NCBI GenBank assembly: GCA_019359635.1
Contig: JAHHGY010000007.1
Coordinates: 16,029-80,028 of the forward strand
Direction: 5' to 3'
Length of the DNA stretch: 64,000 nt
DNA from: Chroococcus sp. CMT-3BRIN-NPC107
Lineage (GTDB): Bacteria > Cyanobacteriota > Cyanobacteriia > Cyanobacteriales > Chroococcidiopsidaceae
A program made the translations under genes and the position numbers. Of this stretch, positions 1 through 9,170 are shown one piece after another. The first letter of the stretch is position 1; each line of letters opens with the position of its first letter. Under the pieces are notes generated by a model that searched no databases, was not told the DNA's origin, and saw only the letters and a list, made by a program, of their open reading frames with translations.

Positions 1-2
1 TG

Positions 3-233
3 GATCGAGTTAGCTCAGAAATGAAATAGTGCATCCAAAACTGTTTAGAATGTCATAGCATCTGTTTAAACACCGTCACCTACTGCTTGCAACAAGGCAA
101 AATGCACTCCGAATTACCTTATATCCGCTTAATGCTAAACTGTGCCGAAATTTGCGATCGCATGGGCAATGACGAGCAAATGAAAGCCTGTGCTGAAACT
201 TGCTGTCAAATATCTATGTCAATGACTGCATAA
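3..233 (+). pseudogene. Decayed four-helix-bundle copper-binding (ferredoxin-like) protein
   Basis: Frame 3 reads a Cys-rich protein with the spacing of the small cyanobacterial four-helix-bundle copper-binding family (CIQNC, CHSICLNTVTYC, LMLNCAEIC, MKACAETC). A TAG stop at 27-29 interrupts it, just after SSEMK and just before CIQNC, where homologues normally continue with a Gln codon. The middle also looks deleted: the segment LMLNCAEIC is joined directly to DRMGNDEQMKACAETC, omitting the second Cys-rich helix expected between them. The true start lies at or before the window edge. It is upstream of the Cu+ ATPase, which fits a former role in copper sequestration. Family assignment is from memory of the motif pattern. 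Confidence 0.6.
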
Positions 234-261
234 CTCAAAATAAAAGTTGCTGAAGTTTTAT

Positions 262-292
262 CCCCAATTAATTTGTAATTGGGGGAATTTTT
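262..292 (+). terminator. Rho-independent terminator
   Basis: A perfect 9-bp stem (CCCCAATTA / TAATTGGGG) with a 5-nt loop is followed by a T-rich tail. It closes the decayed copper-protein transcript and separates it from the ATPase promoter. Confidence 0.7.
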
Positions 293-323
293 ATATGAGC
301 TTTGTTAAATCAACCATTATCCC

Positions 324-355
324 TTGACTCTCTACTCGACTGGAGAGTTCACAAT
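324..355 (+). promoter_or_regulatory. MerR-family (CueR/CoaR-like) metal-responsive promoter
   Basis: A -35 box TTGACT (324-329) and a -10-like CACAAT (350-355) are separated by 20 bp, the long spacer typical of MerR-regulated promoters. The spacer region carries a near-palindrome at 327-348, with outer arms ACTCTC and GAGAGT and 9 of 11 base pairs matching. It lies 26 bp before the Cu+ ATPase start. No MerR-type regulator is encoded in the window, so the regulator would act in trans. Copper as inducer is inferred from the downstream gene. Confidence 0.6.
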
Positions 356-380
356 AGAATTAACTAATTTAATTTAACTT

Positions 381-2633
381 ATGGAAACCCTCACCCTGAA
401 ACTTAGAGGCATGAGTTGCGCTTCCTGCGCCAAAAGTATAGAAAAAGCAATAAATAATGTTCCCGGCGTAACTAACTGCAACGTCAACTTTGGCATAGAA
501 CAAGCTACAATTACCTATAATCCTAAAAAAACAAACTTAAATAAAATTCAAGCGGCGGTAGCCCAAGCGGGTTATTCATCTTCTCTCCAAGAAGATACAA
601 CAAGCGGTGAAGATGAAACAGAAACCGCCGCCCGTTTAGCCCAATCAAACCAATTAAAACGTAAAGTTATAGTTGGAGCAGTAATTAGTACAATTCTTGT
701 AATCGGCTCTTTGCCAGCAATGACAGGCTTGCATATACCCATAATTCCTGCTTGGCTGCATAACTATTGGTTGCAATTAGTATCAACTGCTCCCGTACAA
801 TTTTGGTGTGGAAAAGCTTTTTATATCGGCACTTGGAAAGCTTTGCAACGTCACGCAGCAACCATGGATACGCTAATTGCTTTAGGGACAAGTGCAGCTT
901 ATTTTTATTCAGTATTTGCAACAGTTTTCCCTAGCTTTTTTACCACCCAAGGGCTTACACCAGATGTTTACTACGAAACAGCAGCAATTGTAATTACTTT
1001 AATATTGCTGGGCAAATTGTTAGAAGATCGTGCTAAAGAACAAACATCCGAGGCAATCTGTAAACTAATCGGCTTACAAGCAAAAGATGCCAGAGTAATT
1101 CGCAACGGACAAGAGATAAATGTGCCAATTCAATCGGTACTTTTAGGCGATATAGTTTTAGTCCGCCCCGGTGAAAAAATCCCTTTAGATGGCGAAATTG
1201 TTGCGGGTGATTCTACCGTTGACGAAGCAATGGTAACAGGGGAAAATTTGCCCGTGAAAAAACAGCCCGGAGACGAAGTAATTGGAGCGACAATTAACAA
1301 AACAGGTAGCTTTAAATTCCGAGTCACCAGAGTAGGAAAAGATACATTTTTAGCGCAAATAGTTAAATTAGTTCAACAAGCCCAAGGATCTAAAGCACCT
1401 ATCCAAAGACTCGCAGACCGCGTTACAGGCTGGTTTGTACCCGTTGTAATTGCCACTGCGATCGCAACTTTTGTGATTTGGTTTAATACTATGGGTAATC
1501 TAACATTGGCGTTAATTACTACTATAGGCGTATTGATTATTGCTTGCCCTTGTGCTTTGGGTTTAGCAACACCTACATCTATCATGGTTGGGACGGGTAA
1601 AGGCGCGGAAAACGGGATTTTAATTAAAGGTGCGGATAGTTTAGAATTAGCTCACAGAATCCAAACTATTGTTTTAGATAAAACTGGGACGCTAACTGAA
1701 GGAAAGCCCACTGTTACAGATTTTATAACTATCAATGGTACAGCAAATCAAAACGAGCTAAAACTATTACGTTTAGCTGCGAGTGTTGAGAGAAATTCCG
1801 AGCATCCAATAGCTGATGCTGTAGTTAAATATACTAAAGCTCAACAAGTAAATTTAGCAGAAGTAGAGAAGTTTCAAGCAATTTCTGGAAGTGGTGTAGA
1901 AGGTATAGTTTCCGATAGATTTATCCAAATTGGTACAAGTCGCTGGTTAGAAGAATTAAAAATTGATAGTAGCGCTTTGCAAAACCAGAAAGTAAGTTTA
2001 GAAAAGTCAGGTAAAACGGCGGTATGGATTGCTGTAGATGGAGAAATGCAAGGTTTAATCGGGATTGCAGACGCGCTCAAACCTGCTTCTATTGTGGCTG
2101 TACAAGCGCTGAAAAGGTTGAAACTAGATATAGTTATGCTGACTGGTGACAACCGTTATACCGCAGACGCGATCGCCCACCAAGTAGGAATTAACAGAAT
2201 TTTTGCTGAAGTCCGCCCAGAACAAAAAGTTTCTACTGTGAAAAAATTGCAAGCAGAAGGCAAAATTGTCGCAATGGTAGGGGATGGAATTAATGACGCG
2301 CCAGCTTTAGCGCAAGCAGATGTCGGAATTGCGATCGGTACGGGAACGGATGTTGCAATTTCTGCTAGTGATATTACGCTAATTTCTGGCAATCTTCAAG
2401 GCATTGCCACAGCCATCGAACTTAGCCGCGCCACCATGCGAAACATCCGCCAAAACCTCTTTTTCGCCTTTATCTACAACGTTGCAGGTATTCCCATCGC
2501 GGCGGGGATTTTATTTCCATTTTTTGGTTGGTTACTTAGCCCGATCGTCGCCGGGGGAGCGATGGCGTTTAGTTCTGTTTCTGTAGTTACCAATGCTTTA
2601 AGATTGCGAAACTTTCAGCCCAAAGTTAACTAA
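381..2633 (+). CDS. pacS: PacS-like copper-translocating P1B-type ATPase
   Basis: A 750-residue heavy-metal P-type ATPase that pumps Cu+ across a membrane at the cost of ATP. An N-terminal HMA domain carries the metal motif GMSCASC (about residues 10-16). The transmembrane metal site is CPC at 389-391, the phosphorylated Asp is D433 in [15 protein letters not shown] holds the nucleotide-binding HP, and the hinge motif GDGINDAP begins at G634. Its N-terminus and C-terminus ([24 protein letters not shown]) agree with cyanobacterial PacS, the thylakoid pump supplying copper to plastocyanin, rather than with CtaA. A MerR-type promoter lies upstream. The last 85 codons are duplicated immediately downstream, but this copy is complete. 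Confidence 0.93.
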   Translation: METLTLKLRGMSCASCAKSIEKAINNVPGVTNCNVNFGIEQATITYNPKKTNLNKIQAAVAQAGYSSSLQEDTTSGEDETETAARLAQSNQLKRKVIVGAVISTILVIGSLPAMTGLHIPIIPAWLHNYWLQLVSTAPVQFWCGKAFYIGTWKALQRHAATMDTLIALGTSAAYFYSVFATVFPSFFTTQGLTPDVYYETAAIVITLILLGKLLEDRAKEQTSEAICKLIGLQAKDARVIRNGQEINVPIQSVLLGDIVLVRPGEKIPLDGEIVAGDSTVDEAMVTGENLPVKKQPGDEVIGATINKTGSFKFRVTRVGKDTFLAQIVKLVQQAQGSKAPIQRLADRVTGWFVPVVIATAIATFVIWFNTMGNLTLALITTIGVLIIACPCALGLATPTSIMVGTGKGAENGILIKGADSLELAHRIQTIVLDKTGTLTEGKPTVTDFITINGTANQNELKLLRLAASVERNSEHPIADAVVKYTKAQQVNLAEVEKFQAISGSGVEGIVSDRFIQIGTSRWLEELKIDSSALQNQKVSLEKSGKTAVWIAVDGEMQGLIGIADALKPASIVAVQALKRLKLDIVMLTGDNRYTADAIAHQVGINRIFAEVRPEQKVSTVKKLQAEGKIVAMVGDGINDAPALAQADVGIAIGTGTDVAISASDITLISGNLQGIATAIELSRATMRNIRQNLFFAFIYNVAGIPIAAGILFPFFGWLLSPIVAGGAMAFSSVSVVTNALRLRNFQPKVN

Positions 2634-2899
2634 AAAAAGCTAATTTCTGGCAATCTTCAAGGCATTGTCACAGCCATCGAACTTAGCCGCGCCACCATGC
2701 GAAACATCCGCCAAAACCTCTTTTTCGCCTTTATCTACAACGTTGCAGGTATTCCCATCGCGGCGGGGATTTTATTTCCATTTTTTGGTTGGTTACTTAG
2801 CCCGATCGTCGCCGGGGGAGCGATGGCGTTTAGTTCTGTTTCTGTAGTTACCAATGCTTTAAGATTGCGAAACTTTCAGCCCAAAGTTAACTAAAAAAA
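2378..2899 (+). repeat. 261-bp tandem duplication of the pacS 3' end
   Basis: Unit 1 (2378-2638) and unit 2 (2639-2899) are direct repeats that I read as identical except C2407 versus T2668 (Ala versus Val codon). Each unit covers the final 85 sense codons, the stop and the following A-run. Unit 2 ends on the A of the next gene's ATG, so the original layout had that gene 4 bp after the pacS stop. Near-identity points to a recent event or an assembly artefact. Confidence 0.9.
2639..2894 (+). pseudogene. Duplicated C-terminal fragment of the PacS ATPase
   Basis: This second copy of the pacS tail begins after the intact gene's stop and has no start or catalytic region of its own. An internal ATG at 2697 could give a 65-residue hydrophobic peptide covering the last two membrane helices. 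It is most likely untranslated debris of the tandem duplication. Its single difference encodes Val where the intact gene has Ala; PacS from other cyanobacteria has Val here as far as I recall, so the fragment may preserve the older base. Confidence 0.8.
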
Positions 2900-3141
2900 T
2901 GTTTAACAAAAAATATATCATTGGCGCTCTTGTGGTTTTAAGCTTTTTAATAGGTACAACTTCTAGCCTAGCCTCAACTCAAATGCCTGAAAAAACTACC
3001 CAGTTTCGGCGTATCGAACAGCCAATGAGTTTAAAAATTGGTGTAACTTTGGGTGGATTAGCCTTAATTGGTACAGAATTATGGTGGTTTGTATTTAGTA
3101 GAACTAAATACCCACAAGCCCCGTTAGACAAAAATAATTAA
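2899..3141 (+). CDS. Small two-helix membrane protein linked to copper ATPase
   Basis: An 80-residue protein with an N-terminal signal or membrane segment (about residues 5-25, ending SSLASTQ) and a second hydrophobic helix (about 46-66, IGVTLGGLALIGTELWWFVFS) followed by a basic tail. I do not recognise a named domain; the second helix resembles membrane anchors in cyanobacterial proteins found beside copper ATPases. Before the tandem duplication its ATG lay 4 bp after the pacS stop, so it was probably translationally coupled to the pump. The duplicated segment keeps the same upstream sequence, so coupling to the full-length pump is now lost while the local ribosome-binding context is unchanged. 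Confidence 0.7.
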   Translation: MFNKKYIIGALVVLSFLIGTTSSLASTQMPEKTTQFRRIEQPMSLKIGVTLGGLALIGTELWWFVFSRTKYPQAPLDKNN

Positions 3142-3453
3142 TTTTTTTTGCATGACTAGGCAAATTATCCCAGCTTGCAAGGTGTTAAATTGCTCCTAAT
3201 CGGAAAGTATACCGCCGAGTTCAAAACGCAACCTTAGTAATTTATTAATTTAAACAATTTTATTTTTAAATCTAGCTGGCAAGGTAATTGTCTGCGATCG
3301 CATACCTCTAGTAATTCGCCAATTTCTTAAACCCAAACTTGGCGATCGCTTAATAAACGCTCTAAATAAGCAACGAAAAAACCCGATTTTTTGTTGCGGA
3401 AGAATCACAAAATCCCCTAAAGTGAACTGATGGCGCATTCTTTAAGCTATCCC
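3142..3453. other. Intergenic region, no gene seen
   Basis: About 310 bases between the small membrane protein and the cyclophilin gene. It contains two HIP1-type GCGATCGC sites and AT-rich sequence. A 62-codon minus-strand open frame crosses it, but it overlaps the cyclophilin start and has no recognisable composition, so I do not call it. Confidence 0.5.
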
Positions 3454-4569
3454 ATGACAAAAATCTGGAAACGCTGGCTTAGAGCCAGCTTGACGGTAAC
3501 TTTGCTCGTTGTCTTCTTTTTAGGAACCAGTGTTATTAGCTGGACTCCAAACAGTTTTGCCACCTTACCTGCGGGTAATGCAATTACCGATGGTAAAGCA
3601 TTGTTGCGTTACTCGTTACCTATTGACAACCCAACGGTACGGGAATTGCAAGCATCTTTAGAAGATATTGCCGCTCAACTACGGGCAAATCGGCGCTGGG
3701 GTGCGATCACAAACGATCTAAAAAAAGCTAATAAAATTGTTAAAGAGCGATCGGCAAAATTATTAGCAACAGTTCCCGAAGAACGCAAACCTCAAGCAAT
3801 GGCTTTAATTGACCAAATCCAAGCCGGGATAGATACTCTCACTCCAGCGATAGAAGCTAAACAAAAAGACCCAGTTTGGGAAGACCGAGCTAAGTTGCTA
3901 AATTTAGTCGGAGAGTTAGAAGAATTAATGGCAGTAGGTTTTCCCTTTGAAGTCCCTGCCGAGTACAGCAATTTACCTCAGCTTAAAGGTCGCGCTACGG
4001 TAGAAATAACCACTAATAAAGGCGATCTTACAGTGGTTTTAGACGGTTACAGCGCTCCAGTTTCCGCCGGAAACTTTGTCGATTTGGTGCAAAGAGGCTT
4101 TTATAACGGCTTAGAGTTTACTCGCAGCGAAGACTCTTATGTACTGCAAGTTGGCGATCCTCCCGGTAAAGAAGAAGGATTTATCGATCCTGCTACTGGT
4201 AAATACCGCGCTGTGCCTTTAGAAGTGCTTGCTGAAAACGATAAAACTCCTACCTATGGAATTACCTTAGAAGATGCTGGGCGTTACCGCGACGGGGTAG
4301 TCTTGCCTTTCTCTGCCTATGGAACTTTAGCTATGGCGCGTCCTGAAGGCGACCCTAACGGCGCTTCCTCGCAATTTTTCTTTTTTCTATTTGAACCAGA
4401 ACTTACTCCCGCCGGAAGAAACTTGTTAGATGGTCGCTACTCGGTATTTGGTTATTTGACTGAAGGAAAGGAAGTCTTAGAACAACTCAAAGCTGGAGAT
4501 GTAATAAAATCAGCCAAAGTTGTCAAAGGATTAGAGAACTTAATACCACAAGTTGCTTCTAGCAAATAA
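3454..4569 (+). CDS. Thylakoid-lumen cyclophilin-type peptidylprolyl isomerase (CYP38/TLP40-like)
   Basis: About 371 residues. A basic N-terminus and hydrophobic stretch (ASLTVTLLVVFFLGTSV) form a signal peptide, followed by a helical domain of about 130 residues (ADGKALLRY to ELEELMAVG region) and a C-terminal cyclophilin fold (ITTNKGDLTVVLDGYSAPVSAG; FFFFLFEPELTPAGRNLLDGRYSVFGY). This architecture matches plant CYP38/TLP40 and its cyanobacterial homologues, which assist photosystem II assembly in the lumen; in CYP38 the cyclophilin domain is reported to be largely inactive as an isomerase. An in-frame ATG 24 bases upstream is an alternative start; I chose MTKIWKRW because it directly precedes the signal peptide. 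Confidence 0.85.
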   Translation: MTKIWKRWLRASLTVTLLVVFFLGTSVISWTPNSFATLPAGNAITDGKALLRYSLPIDNPTVRELQASLEDIAAQLRANRRWGAITNDLKKANKIVKERSAKLLATVPEERKPQAMALIDQIQAGIDTLTPAIEAKQKDPVWEDRAKLLNLVGELEELMAVGFPFEVPAEYSNLPQLKGRATVEITTNKGDLTVVLDGYSAPVSAGNFVDLVQRGFYNGLEFTRSEDSYVLQVGDPPGKEEGFIDPATGKYRAVPLEVLAENDKTPTYGITLEDAGRYRDGVVLPFSAYGTLAMARPEGDPNGASSQFFFFLFEPELTPAGRNLLDGRYSVFGYLTEGKEVLEQLKAGDVIKSAKVVKGLENLIPQVASSK

Positions 4570-4634
4570 TAGGATAAAGTTTTGAGTAACAAATATTTGC
4601 TATTCAAAACTTTTCTATTTTTCTTCCTCATAAA

Positions 4635-5159
4635 ATGCGCCTAGCTAACAAAATTGAAGCCATCCTTTACTTGAAAGGTCAGCCTTTAACAATTTCCGAA
4701 ATTGCTGAATATGCCCAATGCGATCGCTCTAGCGTGGAGGAGGCCCTAATCGAACTAATAAACGACTACGCCCACCGCGATACAGCACTAAATGTAGTAG
4801 AAATTGATTCTAGTTACAGCCTGCAATTGCGCTCGGATTTTCAAGCATTAGTACAAGTTTTGATTCCTTTAGAACTGGGGGTAGGAGCATTGCGAACTTT
4901 AGCCGCGATCGCTCTCCATTGCCCAATTACTCAAACTCAATTAGTCGATTTACGCGGTTCTGGGGCTTACCAGCACGTTCAAGAATTGGTAGAGCTAGGT
5001 TTTATCCAAAAACGCCGAAAAACCGATTCTCGTTCTCATCTGCTGTCGCTAACTCCAAAATTTAATCAGTATTTCCAGATGGATAAATTACCCCAAGAAT
5101 TGCTCGAAAGCCGACCCCAGCAATTAGAAATAGAATTTGCTGCTATAAATCCCAATTAA
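4635..5159 (+). CDS. scpB: Segregation and condensation protein B
   Basis: A 174-residue protein of two winged-helix domains. The N-terminus (RLANKIEAILYLKGQPLTISEIAE) and central LGVGALRTLAAIALHCPITQTQL followed by RGSGAYQHVQELVELGFI are characteristic of ScpB. With ScpA and SMC it forms the bacterial condensin that compacts and segregates the chromosome. Length is normal for the family. No scpA lies in the window, as is common in cyanobacteria where the two genes are apart. Confidence 0.88.
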   Translation: MRLANKIEAILYLKGQPLTISEIAEYAQCDRSSVEEALIELINDYAHRDTALNVVEIDSSYSLQLRSDFQALVQVLIPLELGVGALRTLAAIALHCPITQTQLVDLRGSGAYQHVQELVELGFIQKRRKTDSRSHLLSLTPKFNQYFQMDKLPQELLESRPQQLEIEFAAINPN

Positions 5160-5376
5160 CTAAAATTCAGATTGGCATACCTGAATAAAGCTAAATTTTA
5201 TATACTTTGAAATTGATGATATAAAAGCACAAAACTAATTAATTTGAGAATCTGTTGCTTTTTTCCACGACCAAAAGTTTAAAATGAGTGGATAAAATCT
5301 ATAAAACTCTCTTTTGAGAGGTTGCCGTTTTTAGCGATCGTAGGTCACATTAGAAATTGATTATCTAAAACTACAC

Positions 5377-5721
5377 ATGGTTTTTAATTCTGACTTTCTC
5401 GGCGATAATGCCCAAGAAGACCGAGTAAACCCCCTTTTAAAATATCTCCAAAGTCAATCTCCAGAGATTTTGTCTCACGTTGCTAGGTCTGCAAGCCCGG
5501 AAATTAAACAAATAATTTCTCACAACGTCCAAGGATTGGTGGGAATGATGCCCTCAGAGCATTTTAATGTCAAAATTACCACCGATAAAGACAATTTAGC
5601 CGGGTTACTAGCTTCAGCAATGATGACAGGCTACTTTTTGCGCCAGATGGAGCAAAGAATGCACTTAGAAGATTTAGCTGATTCCGTAGCACCACCAAGA
5701 GATTCGACAACCAAAGATTAG
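5377..5721 (+). CDS. DUF760 family protein
   Basis: A 114-residue soluble protein conserved in cyanobacteria and plastids. The segments NPLLKYLQSQSPEILSHVARSASPE, IISHNVQGLVGMMPSEHFNVKITT and LAGLLASAMMTGYFLRQMEQRMHLE match the DUF760 pattern. The function of the family is not established to my knowledge. It converges on the nitroreductase gene with only two bases between stops, so the two transcripts probably overlap at their 3' ends. Confidence 0.8.
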   Translation: MVFNSDFLGDNAQEDRVNPLLKYLQSQSPEILSHVARSASPEIKQIISHNVQGLVGMMPSEHFNVKITTDKDNLAGLLASAMMTGYFLRQMEQRMHLEDLADSVAPPRDSTTKD

Positions 5722-5723
5722 TT

Positions 5724-7214
5724 TTAGCGCGGACGACCGAGAGTTGTAATATAAATTGCGGCTTCATCAACGGGAATGCCCAAAACTTCATTAACGCGAT
5801 CGTCAAAAAAGCCGGCGATCCCACTTACACCTAAGCCCTGGCGGATTGCAGCTAAGTTAAGGCGCTGTCCCAAATGACCCGCATCCATGTGGAGGTAGCG
5901 GTAAACGCGATCGCCATATTGAGCTATAGCGGCTTGCAAGTCGGCGGTATGAAACACCACTGCTGCCGCATCGCGTCCCAAATCTTGCCCCAGACACAGA
6001 AAATGCAATTGTCGGCGGAAGTTTTTAAACCGAATTTGCCGCAATTCTTGACTTTTGGGGGCGTAGTAATAACAACCAGATTCTAAGCCTTCTACCCCAG
6101 AAACAGCAATAAATGTTTCAATTAGGTGCAACGCAAAATAATCAGGCGCTCCATCCAGTTCTTGATCGATATAATGCTGGGGTTGGTAGGTAAAATCGAG
6201 TAAAGCTTTGAGTTCGTCTAACGTCAAATTTTCGCCATTGTAAGCGCGAGTAGAGCGGCGTTGAAAAATAGTCTGTTTTAGTTTCTCTAATTTTCCTTCC
6301 CAATCAATCGGCGCAGAAATAGTCGGAACTTTTAGGCAAAATGGAAAATTATACTTGTCTTCGATAAAACTTGGAAGCTCTAATTTTGGCGGATTTGAGT
6401 TAATGGCTGTAGCTTTGTGATAGTAAGCTAACAATTGACCGTCGGAAATAGCTGAATAATCGGTTTGGATAGCAGAAGGTAAAGCTGTTAAACCACGAGA
6501 TAGATTTTGCCGAACATCTAGCAAATCGGCTAATCCAATCAGAGAAATTATCCCTTCGATTTCCGCGTCTAAGTACAGCAAATTGTTTACCACTTCATCG
6601 TTAAAACCGCCGATGAGATGGGGGCGAAAATCATTGATAGCGCCTGCAAGTTCGAGATTTCCTAATAAATGTCCCGTATCTAAAAATATCCGCCGATAAG
6701 CCCGGTCTTGATAGCGCCAAGCCGAGCGATAAAATACTGCGGTAACAGCGATCGCAAGCTGTGTATCTTGAAGTACCGGATGCCAAAAACAACCCGATTG
6801 CAAGCTTTGCCAAACATCATCTTCCCAAAAATGTACTAATGAATGAGTTTGAGCTTGATAATTGTATAATCCCGGTGGGAGCAAAGGCGTACCGCGAGAA
6901 ACTAAATAAATTTCTGCCGGATACAAACCCCCCGCCGACGGTGCAGCCCTTAAATATATTGGCGCTCCCACAGTGTCTATCCTAGCTGTTAAACCATAGC
7001 TAGATAAGAGTAGCCGCGACAATCGCTTCCACCATACCTCGGTAGTTTCTTCTTGGAGGTAGGGCTTTAAATCGATAGTTTTTCCCAACTTGTACTCTTT
7101 AAAAGGTACTGGTTGTTTGCTCCAGTCTAAGCCCTGACTTTTAGAGGCAATGGTTTCCTCATCGTACTTAGTCCGTTCGTGGTAATGCTGCGTTATAGAA
7201 GTTCGTTGTGACAT
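5724..7214 (-). CDS. SagB/ThcOx-type double nitroreductase
   Basis: A 496-residue FMN-dependent oxidoreductase-like protein with two nitroreductase-fold halves. The N-terminal half carries the SagB-like entry (SQGLDWSKQPVPFKEYK) and the RAAPSAGGLYPAEIYLV motif; the C-terminal half begins with QTIFQRRSTRAYNGENLTLDEL and ends with DAGHLGQRLNLAAIRQGLGVSGIAGFFDDRVNEVLGI. Members oxidise azolines in peptide natural products, but stand-alone cyanobacterial copies like this one have no nearby YcaO or precursor peptide gene, so the substrate is unknown. It is divergent from the CDF transporter. Confidence 0.82.
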   Translation of the reverse strand: MSQRTSITQHYHERTKYDEETIASKSQGLDWSKQPVPFKEYKLGKTIDLKPYLQEETTEVWWKRLSRLLLSSYGLTARIDTVGAPIYLRAAPSAGGLYPAEIYLVSRGTPLLPPGLYNYQAQTHSLVHFWEDDVWQSLQSGCFWHPVLQDTQLAIAVTAVFYRSAWRYQDRAYRRIFLDTGHLLGNLELAGAINDFRPHLIGGFNDEVVNNLLYLDAEIEGIISLIGLADLLDVRQNLSRGLTALPSAIQTDYSAISDGQLLAYYHKATAINSNPPKLELPSFIEDKYNFPFCLKVPTISAPIDWEGKLEKLKQTIFQRRSTRAYNGENLTLDELKALLDFTYQPQHYIDQELDGAPDYFALHLIETFIAVSGVEGLESGCYYYAPKSQELRQIRFKNFRRQLHFLCLGQDLGRDAAAVVFHTADLQAAIAQYGDRVYRYLHMDAGHLGQRLNLAAIRQGLGVSGIAGFFDDRVNEVLGIPVDEAAIYITTLGRPR

Positions 7215-7283
7215 CGAAGTTTAAATAAGCTTCTGGTATTAAATATTGATATTTTTTGTCAAACAAAGAAAGATAGAGAGATA

Positions 7284-8423
7284 GTGATGATACTGGTTTT
7301 TTTCCCCTTGAGAATATTTTTACTTAAGCTTAATCAAAGCTTAGTTTCCCACTATAAAAAAACAACTAAATTTATAGTCAGTATTCGGTTTTTACGGACA
7401 CAGGTATTGGAGATGGCGTTTGCGGTAAAACAAGATATTAGTTATCATCGCACCCCAAAAATTCTGAGTCCTTGCTGTGATTATTCTGAGCTAATTAATA
7501 TTGGTAGTAACACACAGAAAACTCAATTGTTATGGTTCTCTGTTATTCTAATTGGTATTTTTTTTGTAGCAGAATTAGCAACAGGGCTTTGGAGTGGTAG
7601 TTTGGCACTCCAAGCAGATGCCGGGCATCTGCTTTCAGATATTAGTAGCTTAGGTTTAGCATTAGTATCTAAAAAATTAGCGCATAGACCAGCCAATCAC
7701 CGAGCCACTTTTGGGCATCAGCGCGTAGAGGTGCTGGCAGCTTTAGCTAATAGTATTACTTTAACGGCGATCGCTCTATCCGTTGCTTGGGAAGCTGTAA
7801 GCCAATTGCTAGAGCCAACTCCAGTTATGGGAATGCCGATGCTACTCCTAGCAGGAGTTGGGCTATTAGTTAATAGCCTTAACATTGCCTTGCTTTACAA
7901 AGCCAGCCAAAACGATCTGAACTTGCGCGGGGTTTTCCTGCATATGGTGGCAGATGCGGCTAGTTTTGTCGGCGTGATTTTGGCGGCTATAGCTATCTAC
8001 TTCCTGAATTGGTTGTGGGTAGATGGGGTTGTGGGTTTGCTAGTTGCTTGTTTTTTAGGCTGGGGCGCTTTTCCCATACTTAAAGAAAGTTGGGCAGTTT
8101 TGATGGAGTATGCGCCAAATTCTATCAATTTGGCAGAGGTAGAAACCGCCTTCAAATCCTTCGATGCCGTTGAGCAAGTAGAAAAATTACATATTTGGAC
8201 AATAAGTTCTCATCGTGTAGCCCTAGTTGCCCATCTAAATGTCAATTTGCCCAACGGTATCGATCGCGATCGCTTGTTAGGGCAACTAAAAGCTCACCTA
8301 AAGCAAGAGTTTGATATTGGAGAATGTACCCTACAGCTAACAAGCCGTACTAAAGAATCATTTGTTTTACATCCCTTACTCAACAGCAATCTAATTGAGT
8401 TGTTTGACAGCAAACAGCATTAG
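7284..8423 (+). CDS. Cation diffusion facilitator (Zn/Co/Cd efflux, CzcD/ZitB-like)
   Basis: A proton-antiport metal exporter with six membrane helices. The paired metal-site motifs are visible as ADAGHLLSD in helix 2 and HMVADAAS in helix 5, which is the His/Asp set of zinc-type CDFs. A cytoplasmic C-terminal domain follows (VEQVEKLHIWTISSHRVALVAHLNV). The first 43 residues are poorly patterned; an in-frame ATG at 7413 (MAFAVKQDI) is an equally possible start, although its GGAG sits too close to be a good ribosome site. It lies upstream of the alkaline phosphatase cluster, whose enzyme needs zinc, but a functional link is only a guess. Confidence 0.85.
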   Translation: MMILVFFPLRIFLLKLNQSLVSHYKKTTKFIVSIRFLRTQVLEMAFAVKQDISYHRTPKILSPCCDYSELINIGSNTQKTQLLWFSVILIGIFFVAELATGLWSGSLALQADAGHLLSDISSLGLALVSKKLAHRPANHRATFGHQRVEVLAALANSITLTAIALSVAWEAVSQLLEPTPVMGMPMLLLAGVGLLVNSLNIALLYKASQNDLNLRGVFLHMVADAASFVGVILAAIAIYFLNWLWVDGVVGLLVACFLGWGAFPILKESWAVLMEYAPNSINLAEVETAFKSFDAVEQVEKLHIWTISSHRVALVAHLNVNLPNGIDRDRLLGQLKAHLKQEFDIGECTLQLTSRTKESFVLHPLLNSNLIELFDSKQH

Positions 8424-8483
8424 CGATCGCTAGTTGTTAAAAGGAACAAGATTTAATCTGTTAACTTAACCACATTGACAAAT

Positions 8484-9167
8484 ATGCGCGTCCATCATCT
8501 TGCTATTCTACTTGGGCTGACTACAGCAATTACATCTACGCAGCTACCTGTACAGGCGGCGACGATGACTTATCAAATCCAGTCTGGTACAACAACCTTG
8601 AGCTTAGATGAAGCTCTTTCATCCTTCGGTCTATCTTCCAAGGTAGACTTTGATATTCTTCCTCCCAGCAACGATCCCAATTTTGTCGGTACTGACTTTA
8701 CTTTCAGCTACGACGACCAAACAAAAGATTTTACTCCACTAAGCGGCACTATCGAGCATACAGGTAGCGTTGCTTTTGATGTAGATACAACAAAGTTAGC
8801 GTTGCTATCGCCCTTGGAAATTGGCGACTTCTCCCTTGATTTTGACGAAGCGGGTTTCTTCCTCCAAGATAATGTCAGCACTGGTCTGAAGCTATTCGAC
8901 ATTCAAATAAATAATGCGCCTACCTTTGACGGTACAAATTTATTAATTGAAGGAGCAGACGTTTTAGTTTCTCAAGACTTTGACACTCTTTTGGACAATG
9001 CTGCTGGCTATGACGTGCAAGTAGCAGGTTTTAAAGTTGGTCAAGCACAAGTCAGCGCTACTGCCGTTCCCGAACCAGAAACTAATATTGCCGTATCACT
9101 GCTACTAGCGGGTGGTATGGCTGTGGCAATCAAGCGGCGGCATCGAGCTAAAAAGATAGAACTTTAA
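8484..9167 (+). CDS. PEP-CTERM sorted secreted protein
   Basis: About 227 residues. An N-terminal signal peptide (HHLAILLGLTTAITSTQLPVQA) is followed by a low-cysteine, Asp/Phe/Thr-rich region likely to be beta-structured. The C-terminus has the tripartite PEP-CTERM signal: VPEPET, a hydrophobic helix (IAVSLLLAGGMAVAI) and a basic tail (KRRHRAKK). Such proteins are processed by an exosortase and exported, often with exopolysaccharide. The start was set at the ATG at 8484; a TTG nine bases upstream is possible. It is the first gene of a tight four-gene set ending in alkaline phosphatase, three bases before the next gene. Confidence 0.8.
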   Translation: MRVHHLAILLGLTTAITSTQLPVQAATMTYQIQSGTTTLSLDEALSSFGLSSKVDFDILPPSNDPNFVGTDFTFSYDDQTKDFTPLSGTIEHTGSVAFDVDTTKLALLSPLEIGDFSLDFDEAGFFLQDNVSTGLKLFDIQINNAPTFDGTNLLIEGADVLVSQDFDTLLDNAAGYDVQVAGFKVGQAQVSATAVPEPETNIAVSLLLAGGMAVAIKRRHRAKKIEL

Positions 9168-9170
9168 GCA

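Noticed and set aside
3250..3438. 62-codon minus-strand frame before the cyclophilin gene
   Set aside because: Overlaps the start of a well-supported gene and has no recognisable pattern.
5307..5320. Small hairpin CTCTC-TTTT-GAGAG before the DUF760 gene
   Set aside because: Only a 5-bp stem; too weak to call a terminator or riboswitch.
8452..8472. Pho-box-like repeats (TTTAATCT, GTTAACTT, CTTAACCA) before the PEP-CTERM gene
   Set aside because: The repeats match the cyanobacterial Pho-box pattern, but spacing is irregular and they end 11 bases before the ATG, leaving no room for a promoter downstream.
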